From: Klebsormidium nitens
Lineage: Eukaryota > Streptophyta > Klebsormidiophyceae > Klebsormidiales > Klebsormidiaceae
Assembly (NCBI GenBank): GCA_000708835.1
Contig: DF237025.1
Location: 1-64,000 of the forward strand
DNA length: 64,000 nt
Direction: 5' to 3'
Below the pieces are notes generated by a model. It saw nothing but the letters and a program-made list of their open reading frames with translations. It searched no databases and was not told the DNA's origin. How positions within the stretch are numbered: the first letter of the stretch is position 1; the number at the start of each line of letters is the position of its first letter. This document shows, piece by piece, positions 34,625-45,600 of the stretch. Position numbers and translations under genes: made by a program.

Positions 34625-35873
34625 TGTTGCGAATAAGTGCAAGGGAAGCTTAGCAGTTTCAACAGATCCCCTTATTGGTTCATTCCCTGATTTGCATGCC
34701 GATCGATGTAGTAAACAGTAACAGCCAGTGAAGAGTAACGGATACGGGTAGGGTTGGTTAGGGGGTTGGGGTGGGGTGCGGAGCGGGTGATCTTTCGGGT
34801 TAGGGTTTTTAGTATACCCCAATTGCTTACTGCTCACTAGATCGGAGAATAATACCTGATTTGCGACCGCATCAATGGCGATTGGGGGCATGCTGGTTAG
34901 CTGCATGCATGTGCCACATCTTTTGTGGTAGCGTGGTGTTGAAAGAGGTCGCCGTCGAGAGGGCCAGTCAGAATGTAGGGGGGAAATGGCGAGCCGCTCT
35001 TTAAATTGCAGTGGGACCTCACTCTGTGCATCTTCGTGGTGAACTTGAGATATGTTCAACAAAGTATACTGCCTGACGAAATGTGCACGTTCGACGACTT
35101 GATAAACTTCCCTTCACATATGAGGGAAGTTCTCTCGATCGGATCCGCAGTGCATGAGCTGTTATCATGTCAACGTGTGAGACCCGACTTAGACGACTAC
35201 CATCCTTTTCAGGGCAATGAAAAACGCATGCCACCAGTGTTGAAGTTGCCAGCAAGCAAACTCGGTCTCTCTTGCATCCGGAGACGCAATTCGCGCGTTA
35301 ACTCAGGCATTAAGTGGAGATCGACTCCGGGATGAACTTTGCTTTACCTGCTGTACGTACAGGCCAGGCTTATATACCAGGCTCCTCTTACTCCGGTCCC
35401 GTCTCAGTCTTGGGCGATCAATCAATGACCACGGCCCACGTGGGAGGCCGCATATAAGCAGGCCAAACTCATACGAGATCGGATTCAACTCAAAATGCTA
35501 ACACTAAGTATCTTACCTTCACATGCACGAGGCACGTAGCTTATCAGAAGCATAGGTCTACATATCTATTTAAACACCCCGCCTTCATGCTACCGAAACT
35601 CGTACAATACGATCAGCTGGCACAGCATCTAAGGCATGTACGCAGCATATGGACCGCGCGGGCAATTGACCATTGGCATGACGCATCATATTTCATGCCA
35701 TCATCCTATGCAAAATCGCCTCACGTCCATGAAACTGTGCCCTTCCCGGCCATAATAAGCCTGCAGATGAACTCAACTCGGGCTTCTGTCAACCACTTTG
35801 CAAGGTAGAAATGCATCGTTCATCGGTCAATGCAACATAAGCCGATTGAATTCGTGACAACAGATCTGCGCGC
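34625..35873. other. convergent intergenic region with telomere-like stretch
   Basis: No gene is supported. At about 34,740-34,815 the plus strand is G-rich, with several degenerate TTAGGG-like units (GGGTAGGG, GGTTAGGG, GGGTTAGGG). At 35,362-35,376 and 35,451-35,465 there is an imperfect inverted pair built on GGCC-GCTTATAT, with a palindromic CCCACGTGGG between the arms. Confidence 0.45.
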
Positions 35874-38800
35874 CTACAACTCGTTCCTACTTCCGGAAAA
35901 GCTCTTCACTTTTGCGATCAACTCAGATGCTTGCTCCTTCAGCTCTACAAACACGGTGTACGCCTTCCGCGACAACACGCTCAAAAAGTCGTGGAGGCCG
36001 TCCGGCTCATACTTGTCGAACCGCCACTCTCGGTCAACAAGACGCCGCGGAACCGGCTCGTGCAACGACTCTGCAACACAGCCAAGTACACAGGTTTCAA
36101 CACCTCTTGGATAAATCTTGGTTCGCGAGTGATGTTACGTGACTGCTGTCACGTCCGGCAGAAGTGTCTCTCACGCGGGGAGGATGCTCGAGGCCGGAGA
36201 ATGCTTGATCTAAGAGTCTCAGTATGGACGAGCGGACTTTTCTACGTTTGACGAGGCCGACCAGCCGTTCCACTTCCTGATCTGCAAACGACCATCTTAC
36301 GAGAAGAAAATGCTGTCGATGTGAGCGAAAGCGTGTTGCGGCCAAGATGAGAACCCCAATCAAGAGATGCGAAACAGAACTGCGAAGAGGGCTGTGCTTA
36401 GGAGACCCCCCCGAGCTGTTCAAGATGCCTGCTTTTGGGCAGAAGAGACCAAAGTAATACCATATAATTACGCAGCGCTATCCAATTCGGTGGACTCCAA
36501 ATGACCAATCCAGCTGAAGAGCTCTCAAGGACTCTGCCTCAACATACGGCGCTTGTGACTAGAAATTTTCACCCCGAGCTCATCCCCCGGGGAAATGCTT
36601 AGGACCACTCACCCGCAAAGACGTTCCCGGTGGGCCCCACCGCCCGGCAGAATGGGTGCGTCTTGTTCCGCTCCACCGCCGCGCGCAGGTGCTCCCACGC
36701 GCGGCCGCGCTGCTCGTGGCTGATCCGGCCCGTCTGCGCGATCTGCACCGTCCGATGAAGAGGTCGTCAGTCGCTCGTAAAGACTGACGGTCACAAATGC
36801 CCGCGGTGTATGGAATTTTTACAAATTGCTGGGGCGTCAATCGAGGAAGGTAGCAGGTAAGCAGCTGAGTAACAAACCGTCCGGTTGCACGCTCTGTCGC
36901 ATTGAAGGAGGACGATGCACTTCTTGAGAAGATGGAGATATGCAAGCAAACCTCAAGCACAAAAATTCAAAAATTAGTCTTCAAAACCACCTTCGCATAT
37001 GCAGGCAATCAGCTGTCATATCTGGTCAACCGTAGATAAACCATGGATGTTGGTCAAGCGTCTGTGACTTCCCAAGAAAACAATCGCGTACCTTTCTGAA
37101 GAGGTCGTACGACGGCCGCGGCAGCCGCTTGAAGTCGTTGGCGCGGTCGACGCGGACCAACCCAAACTTCGGACAGTAGCCGTCGGACCACTCCCAGTTG
37201 TCCGAAAGCGTCCAGTGAAAGTAGCCGTCCACGGGGACGCCCTGAACGCGAGGAACTAGCATGAGTAGGAGGTCCGGGCAACGTTTTTCAAAGTTAAGTT
37301 TTGTGTTTTGGGCGAAGAATCGTCTCGTCTAGGAGGATGGGATTGCGAGAGGGTGATTTGGTGGTTTCCTTCAGAACGCTTTTGACAGAGCGGTGGGCGA
37401 CCTGTTTTGCCATGTGCGCCAAAAACGGGGTAGGAATCTGCACAAAAACTTGTCTCCAAGACTTCAAGATTTCATTGCAAAGGACGGGACGCGAGCTCAC
37501 AGAAGCATTTTGCTTCTAAGACTGCGTTACTAAAGTGAAGTCAGCTGAGAACCAGCAAAAAAGAACCAAAACAAAAAACAAAGCCGATTGCTCAAGCATG
37601 CCAGGTTGCTGGTCAGATGAGGAGTTAAGGAACTTCGCTCTTACCTCCGCTTTGGCCGCAAACACGGCCAGCAAATGCTCCACGAGATAAGCGGGCCGCA
37701 ACACGTCCTTATCATCGGCTATGCCGTTCTCCGTTATCACAAAACGGACGTTCGTCTTCTCGGGCGTGTTATACCGCTGGTGGAAGGACCATAGCGTATG
37801 GTACAGGCCGTCCGGGTATATTGCCCGGCCGGAGTCGCTAAACTCGATGCCTGGGGCGATGAACGGCCCGGTCCCTGACACAATCTCCTGGAGAAGAAAG
37901 CAGTCACGCACGTAAGGCATAGAATCTGGTTTTGTGAGTCGGCGTAAGTCTTTTGTTGCAAAAAAAAGAGCATGTAGGGCTGGAACTTGATTTTTGTTCT
38001 ATGATCTCAGTTTGGCAGCTGCCCCGAGGTGCTTCGTCAGTCCATCGCCGCCTCACGAGATAATTCCGGAGGGATTCTCAGGTCTATACATTCGACGAGC
38101 CTCTGACGTACGATTGTGCCCGGACGCCTGCGAATGTTCTACAAAGTTCGTTGCACATTTTAAGCAGGCTCTTGATGAGAAAACGTCGCAACTCCTCCTT
38201 CGATATCAAGGTCGGAGAATGGTCATCGACACTTGCAGAATCCTGATTCTCCGACTCTGTAAACAAATTCGGCTCGGGCGGTCAGGAAGAACGCCCGAAA
38301 ACAAGATTGTTTCGGTCGCTCAAGTTGGATCGTAATCAGACACCGCAACAAGTGCATCCGCTCGGACGCTCGGACGCCTGCGTAGAATTAAGCTCGGACG
38401 CCCACGCGAACAAAGTTCGGACGTCGGAGCAAACCTAATACATCAATCGGTCCCCTAGGATGAACCAAAGTTGGACGCCCAAGAAGAGCTTTCGGACGCC
38501 TAAATTGTTGTACTTGGGACGCCCGAGCAGAGTTTGAGTGCTCCCGTCGAACCAGAAATGGTCGCCCAAGCAAGATTTTGTTCGAAACGCTCCCGTCCAA
38601 CTTCAAATCGGACGCCCACCTGTCCGTAGTAGTTGAGGCCGATGAAGTCAAGCTTGCCGCGCAGGCGGTCCGGTATGTACCAGCGGTTCACGTACTGCCC
38701 CAGCTTGGCGAGCGGCGCGTCGAACAGGCCCCACGGCCGCATCACCGCCGTGAAGTGGGCGATGCCAATCACTGGCTTTTTCCTGCATTGTTGAGCATAT

Positions 38801-41800
38801 TTCTGAATTTTGTTTTGTGAAGAAAAGGGACTAGTTTAGGGGAAAGGTGGACCAAAGGGCCATGAAGATACCTGGCGTTTCCTGCTACACAACGAACTGT
38901 TGAACCTTGTTCCAGGAAAATGGAAGCCGAAATCAAAAGATTCAGCGAATCAATCATACAAACGGGGGACGCCCTTTTTCGAACCGTGTGGGCATACTGC
39001 CTCCAGCGCGAAAAAGAAATCGTGACCGAACGTTGAAAGCAGCCGCTCGGCTCTCAACGGCAAGGGGACATGGTGTCTTAGAGTTCGTCTCTAAGCGACA
39101 TTTGTGTAATCCTGCATGAGATCTCAACTCCCCATACCGCGCAGATCAAAGGAATTGCTGTTCCACGTTGTATGCCAAAGGGATCTCCATGTCCTTCGAG
39201 TTTACGAAGGATAGCGCACTCAGATACAAGTTACGAGTCACAGAATCCGGTTGACTTCCTTGACTGCTCAATCAGCAGTCTGCAGCTGTACACTCCATGA
39301 CCTCCGAGTTAGCTCGCCCTAACCCAGCGACTCTGGTTAAGTACCCACTCTACTACAAATCCCATGTTCTCCCAGAAACAACTAAAAACCCGCACAAGAC
39401 CAGTTGGTTAGAAGACTCACTCGCTCGACATCCCGTGCATCGCATCGTACGCCTCACGATGCGCCTGGATCATGTGATCGACGGCCCCGAACAGCCGGCC
39501 AAACTTAGGAACGCCGCACAAGACAGTCTGCAGGAGAGACGGCCGGAAAGTGGGGCTGCGCCCCGGGGGCCAGTTGCCGGTGCAGTACGAGAGCGTCGCA
39601 AAGATTTGGGCCTCGTTGAAGAGGACGTAGCGGTCTACGAGGTCGCCCAATTCGCGGTGAACCACCCTGCGCAGACGAAGGTACGGACCTATGCCTTTTG
39701 CCGTTCCTTTGGCTGCTCTCTCTTTCAACAGCAACTCTCTCTGGAAGGGAGTGGGACAAGTAAAATCTCTCACCCCAACGCTCAAATAGGACGGTATTCT
39801 TCTCGATTGCGGAAATGCTTTGGATGATGCCAGGAACCGCTGAGGATCCACAATCAACAGCTCAAGATTCAGTAATTTCTACAAGCCCTCATGTTGAGAT
39901 GAAACGAAGTGTGCCAAGCGCTTGACCATCTGCTTGTGAGTTATGTCTCCTTCAAACCCAACAAACAGTCGGTATGAGTCAGCTCGACGATGCCTGAAGT
40001 GGTGGCCACCGAGGAATGTTTGGTTTTCTCAGACAATAGCATATGAACCTCGCAAAAATGGAACCCTTGTGTGAACGGCTCGAGTTTGTGGGGAGATTCA
40101 GATGCGGCCGGGCAAACCCGTTTCTAAACAGCACTTTCCTCCTCAGCTTACTAAGCGGCACATGAGTCAACTTCTCCCCCCATCCCCCCTCCCACCACCA
40201 CCCCTCCATCATGTGTAGTGCACCAGCCAGCCCCGCAATGTGTAACTAGACACGAATTTGCAACTAGACAGGCGGCAGAAAGCTTACACGCTGAATTCCA
40301 CGAAGTACTTGATTGTCCTCTTGTCCGTCCAGCCACCGTATGGGATTGCCCACTTTGGCATCGAGTGGTGGAACAAGGTTAGCATAACCCGCATGCCATG
40401 CGCCCTAACCCGCTCCAGGATGCCCCGGTAGTGCTCCAGGGCTTGCCGGTCAAGCTGCACATGAACGGCGCAAGATACAATCATTGACAAAAGAACACTT
40501 TCGTCAGAGCGATAGTTGTAACACGTTGTGCCATTATGGAAGCTTGTAACCCGTCGAAAACGGCAGACTGTCTCAATTGTTCTCGAAGCTGTATGGATGG
40601 GTTGTGATGGTTCCTCAAGGGTGTCAGCAACTCATTGAACTCCTCCACCTATAGCCCTTGATTTGCTGAACGCAATTACGATTCAACACCACCCGCTTTG
40701 CATACATCAACCGAACCGAGGCAAAAAGACCTAACCATCTAAGCATGGTATTCTCTCCGCTCAAACAACAAGTTCCTGCACCATAGAGATTGTGCACTTA
40801 CCATATTCACTGTTCCTTCGATGGGTTCTGTCGGAACCAGCCTCCCCCAGTCCACCCCCAGACGGTACTCCTTAACCCCCGCCTCTGCCGCTAACCTGAT
40901 TTCTGTCTCAGCATCGCTCCAAAAGCGCACACGCTGCTCTGGGAAGGGCACGTTGTGCCAAGCGGGGACGTTGAGCGGGTTAGGCAGGTTGGTGTCGGGG
41001 TCAACCCCGGGTTTGGTCGCTTTGGCAAAGTCGAGCCAGCTGTCGTCCAGCTGGTCCTCCACATGGGCGGGCGCAGTGGCGAGGCCGAAAGCGAAGCAGT
41101 CTGCAGGAAATGAATTGGATATTTTGGGTTAAGACGAGGCTAGTGAGGGACTGAGAAAGCGAAACGACGTTTTAGCAATCTCTTCAAGACGGTTTGAACC
41201 CTGAAGGGCTGGGAACTGTGCATTTGAAGCACTGCAGGGGTACAAACTGGGGCATGTTCTTTGACCAAGTGATGAAAATGAGGCAATGAAGGTTGTCCGA
41301 TGCGGAAAGAGGGTGGTGGCAATGTGGGCAGTCTGTCGATTTAAGCCGTCGAGTGCTCCGCAGGTTTCGCTGAGCCATACGAGTGAGTATTTCGAAGGGG
41401 ACTGCCAAACCAGGCTCAGGTTGGTGTGTGCAATGCAAAGCGGGAGCACGTGAATTGCCAGTGGAAGAACACCCAAAATAGCAAATGATTGACCGACTGT
41501 TGGTGACATGGGGTCTGCTCAGAATATACGCATGGCATGGGCAGAGGCTTTCAGTAAAGAACACTTTGAATACTGTATCTTTCACTAAAAAGTGCGGTGA
41601 AGTGCCTGGGAATGATAGCAAATTTTGGGCTTTCCTTTTGAAACCTTACAGTGAACAGCGCTCCAACCAACAAGCCAAGGGAGGTTGGAGTGGAATGCTG
41701 TCTCAACGGAGGCCAGACATCGCCAACGGCCTCATACTCCAAGCTGCCTGCATCCGAATTGTACATATATGTCTCAAATATCTTACAGCCAATCATGAGG

Positions 41801-42092
41801 CCTGGCTTTCACCTTTCAATGCACGCCCTTCTTGATGAGCATTGATTGAAAAGAAAAGGATTTCCGATGAGGCCTCACCGTTTGCCGACTCACTGGACTT
41901 CAATGCTGGGCCCTTGCACAGCGGTCCGAAATCTGCCAAGTAATCTGCATTTTCATTGAGGTGATAGCTCGGCTTTGCAAGGTCGTCCCTGACTATCTGC
42001 TTGGTCAGGAAAATGCAAATGACGGCAGTCGTGTTGAAGAGCAGCAGGCCCAGCCTCAGGAGCTGCCGACCGCGCCGCCGAAGATTAGCCAT
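35874..42092 (-). CDS. SFR2: SFR2, galactolipid:galactolipid galactosyltransferase (GH1)
   Basis: Nine exons: 42092-41879, 41100-40802, 40454-40288, 39666-39421, 38782-38620, 37887-37645, 37241-37092, 36742-36613 and 36070-35874. Phases close to 602 residues (Arabidopsis 622). A hydrophobic N-terminal anchor (LLRLGLLLFNTTAVICIFL) precedes the GH1 barrel: CFAFGLATAPAHVEDQLDDSWLDFA, GVDWGRLVPTEP, LTLFHHSMPKWA, the acid/base Glu in LFNEAQIF (about 245), LDFIGLNYYG, the nucleophile Glu in FVITENG (about 416), and GYFHWTLSDNWEWSDGY. A tail typical of SFR2 follows (REWRFDKYEPDGLHD). By family, SFR2 sits in the outer chloroplast envelope and moves galactose between MGDG molecules, making oligogalactolipids and diacylglycerol on freezing or osmotic stress. 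Acid/base motif is NEA, not the usual NEP. Intron 5 carries a minisatellite. Head to head with PDAT1. Confidence 0.94.
38340..38619 (-). repeat. donor-seeded minisatellite in SFR2 intron 5
   Basis: The intron begins GTGGGCGTCC. On the sense strand this GGGCGTCC core recurs about eight times through the next 270 bases, at irregular 20-50 bp steps. Several copies are followed by similar words (GAACTTTGTTC, AACTTTGGTTC). A few further units occur near 38,120 and 38,280. Confidence 0.7.
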
Positions 42093-42678
42093 AATTGGGG
42101 GACCAAACGAAACAAAGTTCCTACAGGTGAAGCATGAGCATGCCACCCAGAGGAGAAGCACACGTGTTCGTTATTGACTCGACACCTTGTTGTTGGTCAC
42201 TTCGCAACGTCGTAGACAGACATCCTCCTCCTTCACACGTCTGCAATTGGAGCTCCGTGTTGCGGTTTGGTGCAGCAGCAATGCATCGAAGAGCTGATCG
42301 AGGAAACTTGAAAGTCTGAAGCCTAAGGGGAGCGCAGTGACGACCCAGCTCAGCGATGCGCGCCACGTGGAGAAACATGTACTATCCGGCGGCTGTCAGG
42401 ACGCCGCTTGTCGAAAGCACATGATTGTGACACATGGCATGTTGTGAGCCAATGACAAAGCCATGTGTTGCCTCCCTGGTTGTGGTGGTTGGATTGGGTT
42501 TGGATGTCATTGTGAGAGGCGAGCGCGCAGAGGGGTATAATGGTACTCGATTTCGCTGAATGGGTCGCCTTGATTAGCCATTGGTTGGATCTTCCTTTGG
42601 CATTGTCGAAAGGTGCTTTTTCCCGCTTTTCAAGCCTGTTTTGCACCCGACACTGTACAGCGATTTGTCCCTGAGAAA
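42093..42678. promoter_or_regulatory. bidirectional promoter SFR2 / PDAT1 with two G-boxes
   Basis: Only 586 bp lie between the start codons of SFR2 (minus) and PDAT1 (plus). Two perfect CACGTG G-boxes are present, at 42161-42166 (ACACGTGT) and 42364-42369 (CCACGTGG). These cores match ABRE/G-box sites bound by plant bZIP factors in stress and ABA responses; that is established for the motif but inferred here. A CCGAC word, the CRT/DRE core, occurs at 42647-42651, probably within the PDAT1 leader. Confidence 0.6.
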
Positions 42679-45600
42679 ATGGCGCCGACCACTGAGTTGC
42701 GCCAGAGGAAGCCCGGCAAAGGCGAGGGCGGCAAAGCAGACCACTCCGACACCCCACCGGAGAAGGAGAAGCCTAAAGACGACAAGAAGCATGCCCACAG
42801 GAAGTCGAAAAAGGCGGCCCGTCCCCACTGGGGATGTTACGACGCATTCTGTTGGATGATAGGCAACCTGACCGTGCTGTTTTGCATCCTGTTCATAGTG
42901 TCGAAGTTTGTTCCGAGCAAGAAGGCGACGGAGTTTGTGATTGAGAAGATCACGGGGCAGGCTCCGCCTCAGACACCGGGTGAGAAGCTGCGCGCAGAAG
43001 GTCTACGGGTAAGTGGTCTGGCAACAACGAAGAAGCAGTGAGTGTGCGTTTGAACATTGACGTTTTGATGGCCGATGTACTATGTGCCGGACTGGAGACC
43101 ACTGCAGACACGGAGTTTGCTAACGAGAGTAGTCTATGATGGTTCCTTTCTTCCACTGTCGGTCTGCAGTCGTCTGCAAAGGTTCTCCATAAACTTTTTG
43201 CTTTGATATTCCTGGAGAATCATTGTTGGCTGCATCCTTTGCGTGTGGACTGTACTTATACGGCGGTGCAAGCAATGGTCTTGCACTTCTCTCTCCCCGA
43301 CTGGCATCAAATTGCACGTTGTGCAACCACTGTCGCAGGTCTTTAACGTCGTTCAGCCTCTCAAACTAGCACCTTGTCAAGACTGTTAGATCCCTGTCAG
43401 CATTGGTTCTGGCAGAGAATGCTTCAATCCTGATGTTTAATCATGGCGTTCATTTGCGCTAGAGCTATCCTGCTGTCCATCCAGACGCTCTAAACCTCAT
43501 TAAAGCAGGCGTGCTAAACTTTCACCAGAATCGAGCGGGATCTCCTTGCTGCAGTTGAAGCATCCGCTTGTATTTATGCCGGGCGTTGTCACGGGCGGTT
43601 TGGAGCTGTGGGAGGGCCGCGAGTGCGCCGAAGATCTCTTCCGGCAGCGCGTATGGGGGGGCGACTTTGCTGACAAAGTCCTGTCCAAGTGAGCGATCCG
43701 AAGTATGCTTTTATCAGGACCTAAGTTCAGCTCAGATGCAGACCAGATTCTTACTGTGCTCGAAGGCCAACTTTGCTTCATTTCCCAGCCCCCTTTCCTG
43801 CCTTTCTGTTGGGGTCCGCTTCTCACCAGCGTATGGTGCATATCGCCAATCTTTCGACAGCGCTCACTGAATCCTGACCTGGCCGGTAGATGTCTTTCCA
43901 GATGAGGGATCCTGTTGGTTCTTTGGGTCCGCTTCTCTATACTTCTGTAGATGGTACATAGAGTGTCTCCAATCAGTTGCGTTGCAAGGTGCAAGCACTT
44001 GAGCTACTGAGTTGCGGTATCGATGGCTTCCCGTTCGAGTTCAACTCATGTATATCTGTTGATCTGACCCAAAAGGGGCAGCTTTCTGACAGTATACTTC
44101 AAGCGAAGGACGGAGTGAGATGCTCAAGATTGCGCATCTTCTTCTCAGGCCTTCATACTTGTGCTCGTTGCATTCAGATAGGGGATCATGGCGCAATCGA
44201 AGTTGTGAAAGCAACCCCTTGAGAGCATTTACGAGTCTTCCCTACCCGAGTCCCTTGAGCGCCAAGAATGCTGACGTCACAACTCCCTTTCCCCTCAGGC
44301 CGCACTGTTGGATGGACCACTTGATCCTGGACAACGAGACCGGCCTCGACCCCCCCAACGTGCGCGTGCGCTCCGTCCCGGGTCTAGTTGCGGCCGACTT
44401 CTTCATGCCCGGATACTTTGTGTGGGCCCCAATAATTGAGAACGCGGCCCGGCTGGGGTACGACCACAAGAGCATGTGGATGGCGGACTATGACTGGCGG
44501 CTCTCGTATGGCAAGGCCGAGGTGGGTTTTTGCGACCATCTGCGTGGGAGATCTGTTCACTTTGTGGCTCTGCTTTGATGTCCGTTTGTATTGGTAAGAA
44601 GAATCTGACAAGGCGGGGTAGGAGCTCAAGAGCATGTGGATGGCGGATTTTGGCTGGCGGCTCTTGTATGGCAAGGCAGAGGTGGGTCTTGGGACCATCT
44701 GCGTGGGAGGTCTAATCACTTTGTGTATGTCTTTTTGTTTTGGTAAGAAGAATCTGAGAAGGCGGGGTAGCAGCGGAAGAGCATTGCGGATTTTGGCTGG
44801 CGGCTCTTGTTCGCAAAAGGGCGAGGTGGTTTGTCCATCCCGTGTCCGTAAGATATTGATCTATATCAATGCTTGGTCTCGATTTGACAAAAAATGAGGA
44901 GGTCGTGCTGCGTTGATCCTGTACAGGTAAAAGCATGTGATAGCAAACCATGACTTGCGGCTTTCAATTTCGCGCAGCGTAGGTGGATTCTGAACCTCGT
45001 TTCTGTAAAAGTTCCATATATGACGCGAATGCTTCCTAGTCCGGCCGACCCGTGGGGCCACCAGAGCTTCTGGCCTGAGGCCGTCCTTAGCTGGAAGGCC
45101 ACGTGGAGTACTTTGATCGAAGAAAAGGATCTATAGCAGGTCGATGGAGCTTGTTGTAGCCTTCTGCCTCGCAAGTCCGTTCGCTGAAGCTGAGGGGGGA
45201 AAGTACAATTTACTTTGCTTGCGGGAGCACGACGGCCCGTGTCGTGCCCTAATATGGTAAAATGAGCTCACGGCTGATGTGTTTATGATATGGGGTGTCC
45301 TTGTGGACAACTGATTGCAGGCTCAGGGTTAAGCACGATTGAGCCCGTTTCCCTCGTGTGGCGGAATCTGGGTGGTGCATCGAAGAATCTCAAGATATTA
45401 CCACCAGCCCAAATAATGGCGATCGTTTCCGCAGCCAAAAGCCCGACTCAAATACCTCTCAACCTCACAAGAGACAAGACCATTGTCTAACGCTCGCGTT
45501 GAGCAGAAGTGTGATGGCACACGGACCCTGATTAAAATAAAATTCCCTCCGATGTTTCTTTCAAATGGTACAGTATAGGATCAGGATCTTTTTTAAGTCT

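Noticed and set aside
35362-35465. Inverted pair around CCCACGTGGG
   Set aside because: Arms match imperfectly over only about 14 bases; not enough to call an element.
43800-43990. Repeated GGGTCCGCTTCTC words in PDAT1 intron 2
   Set aside because: A 13-base repeat with a weakly similar flank; it does not span a splice junction, so it was not counted with the arrays.
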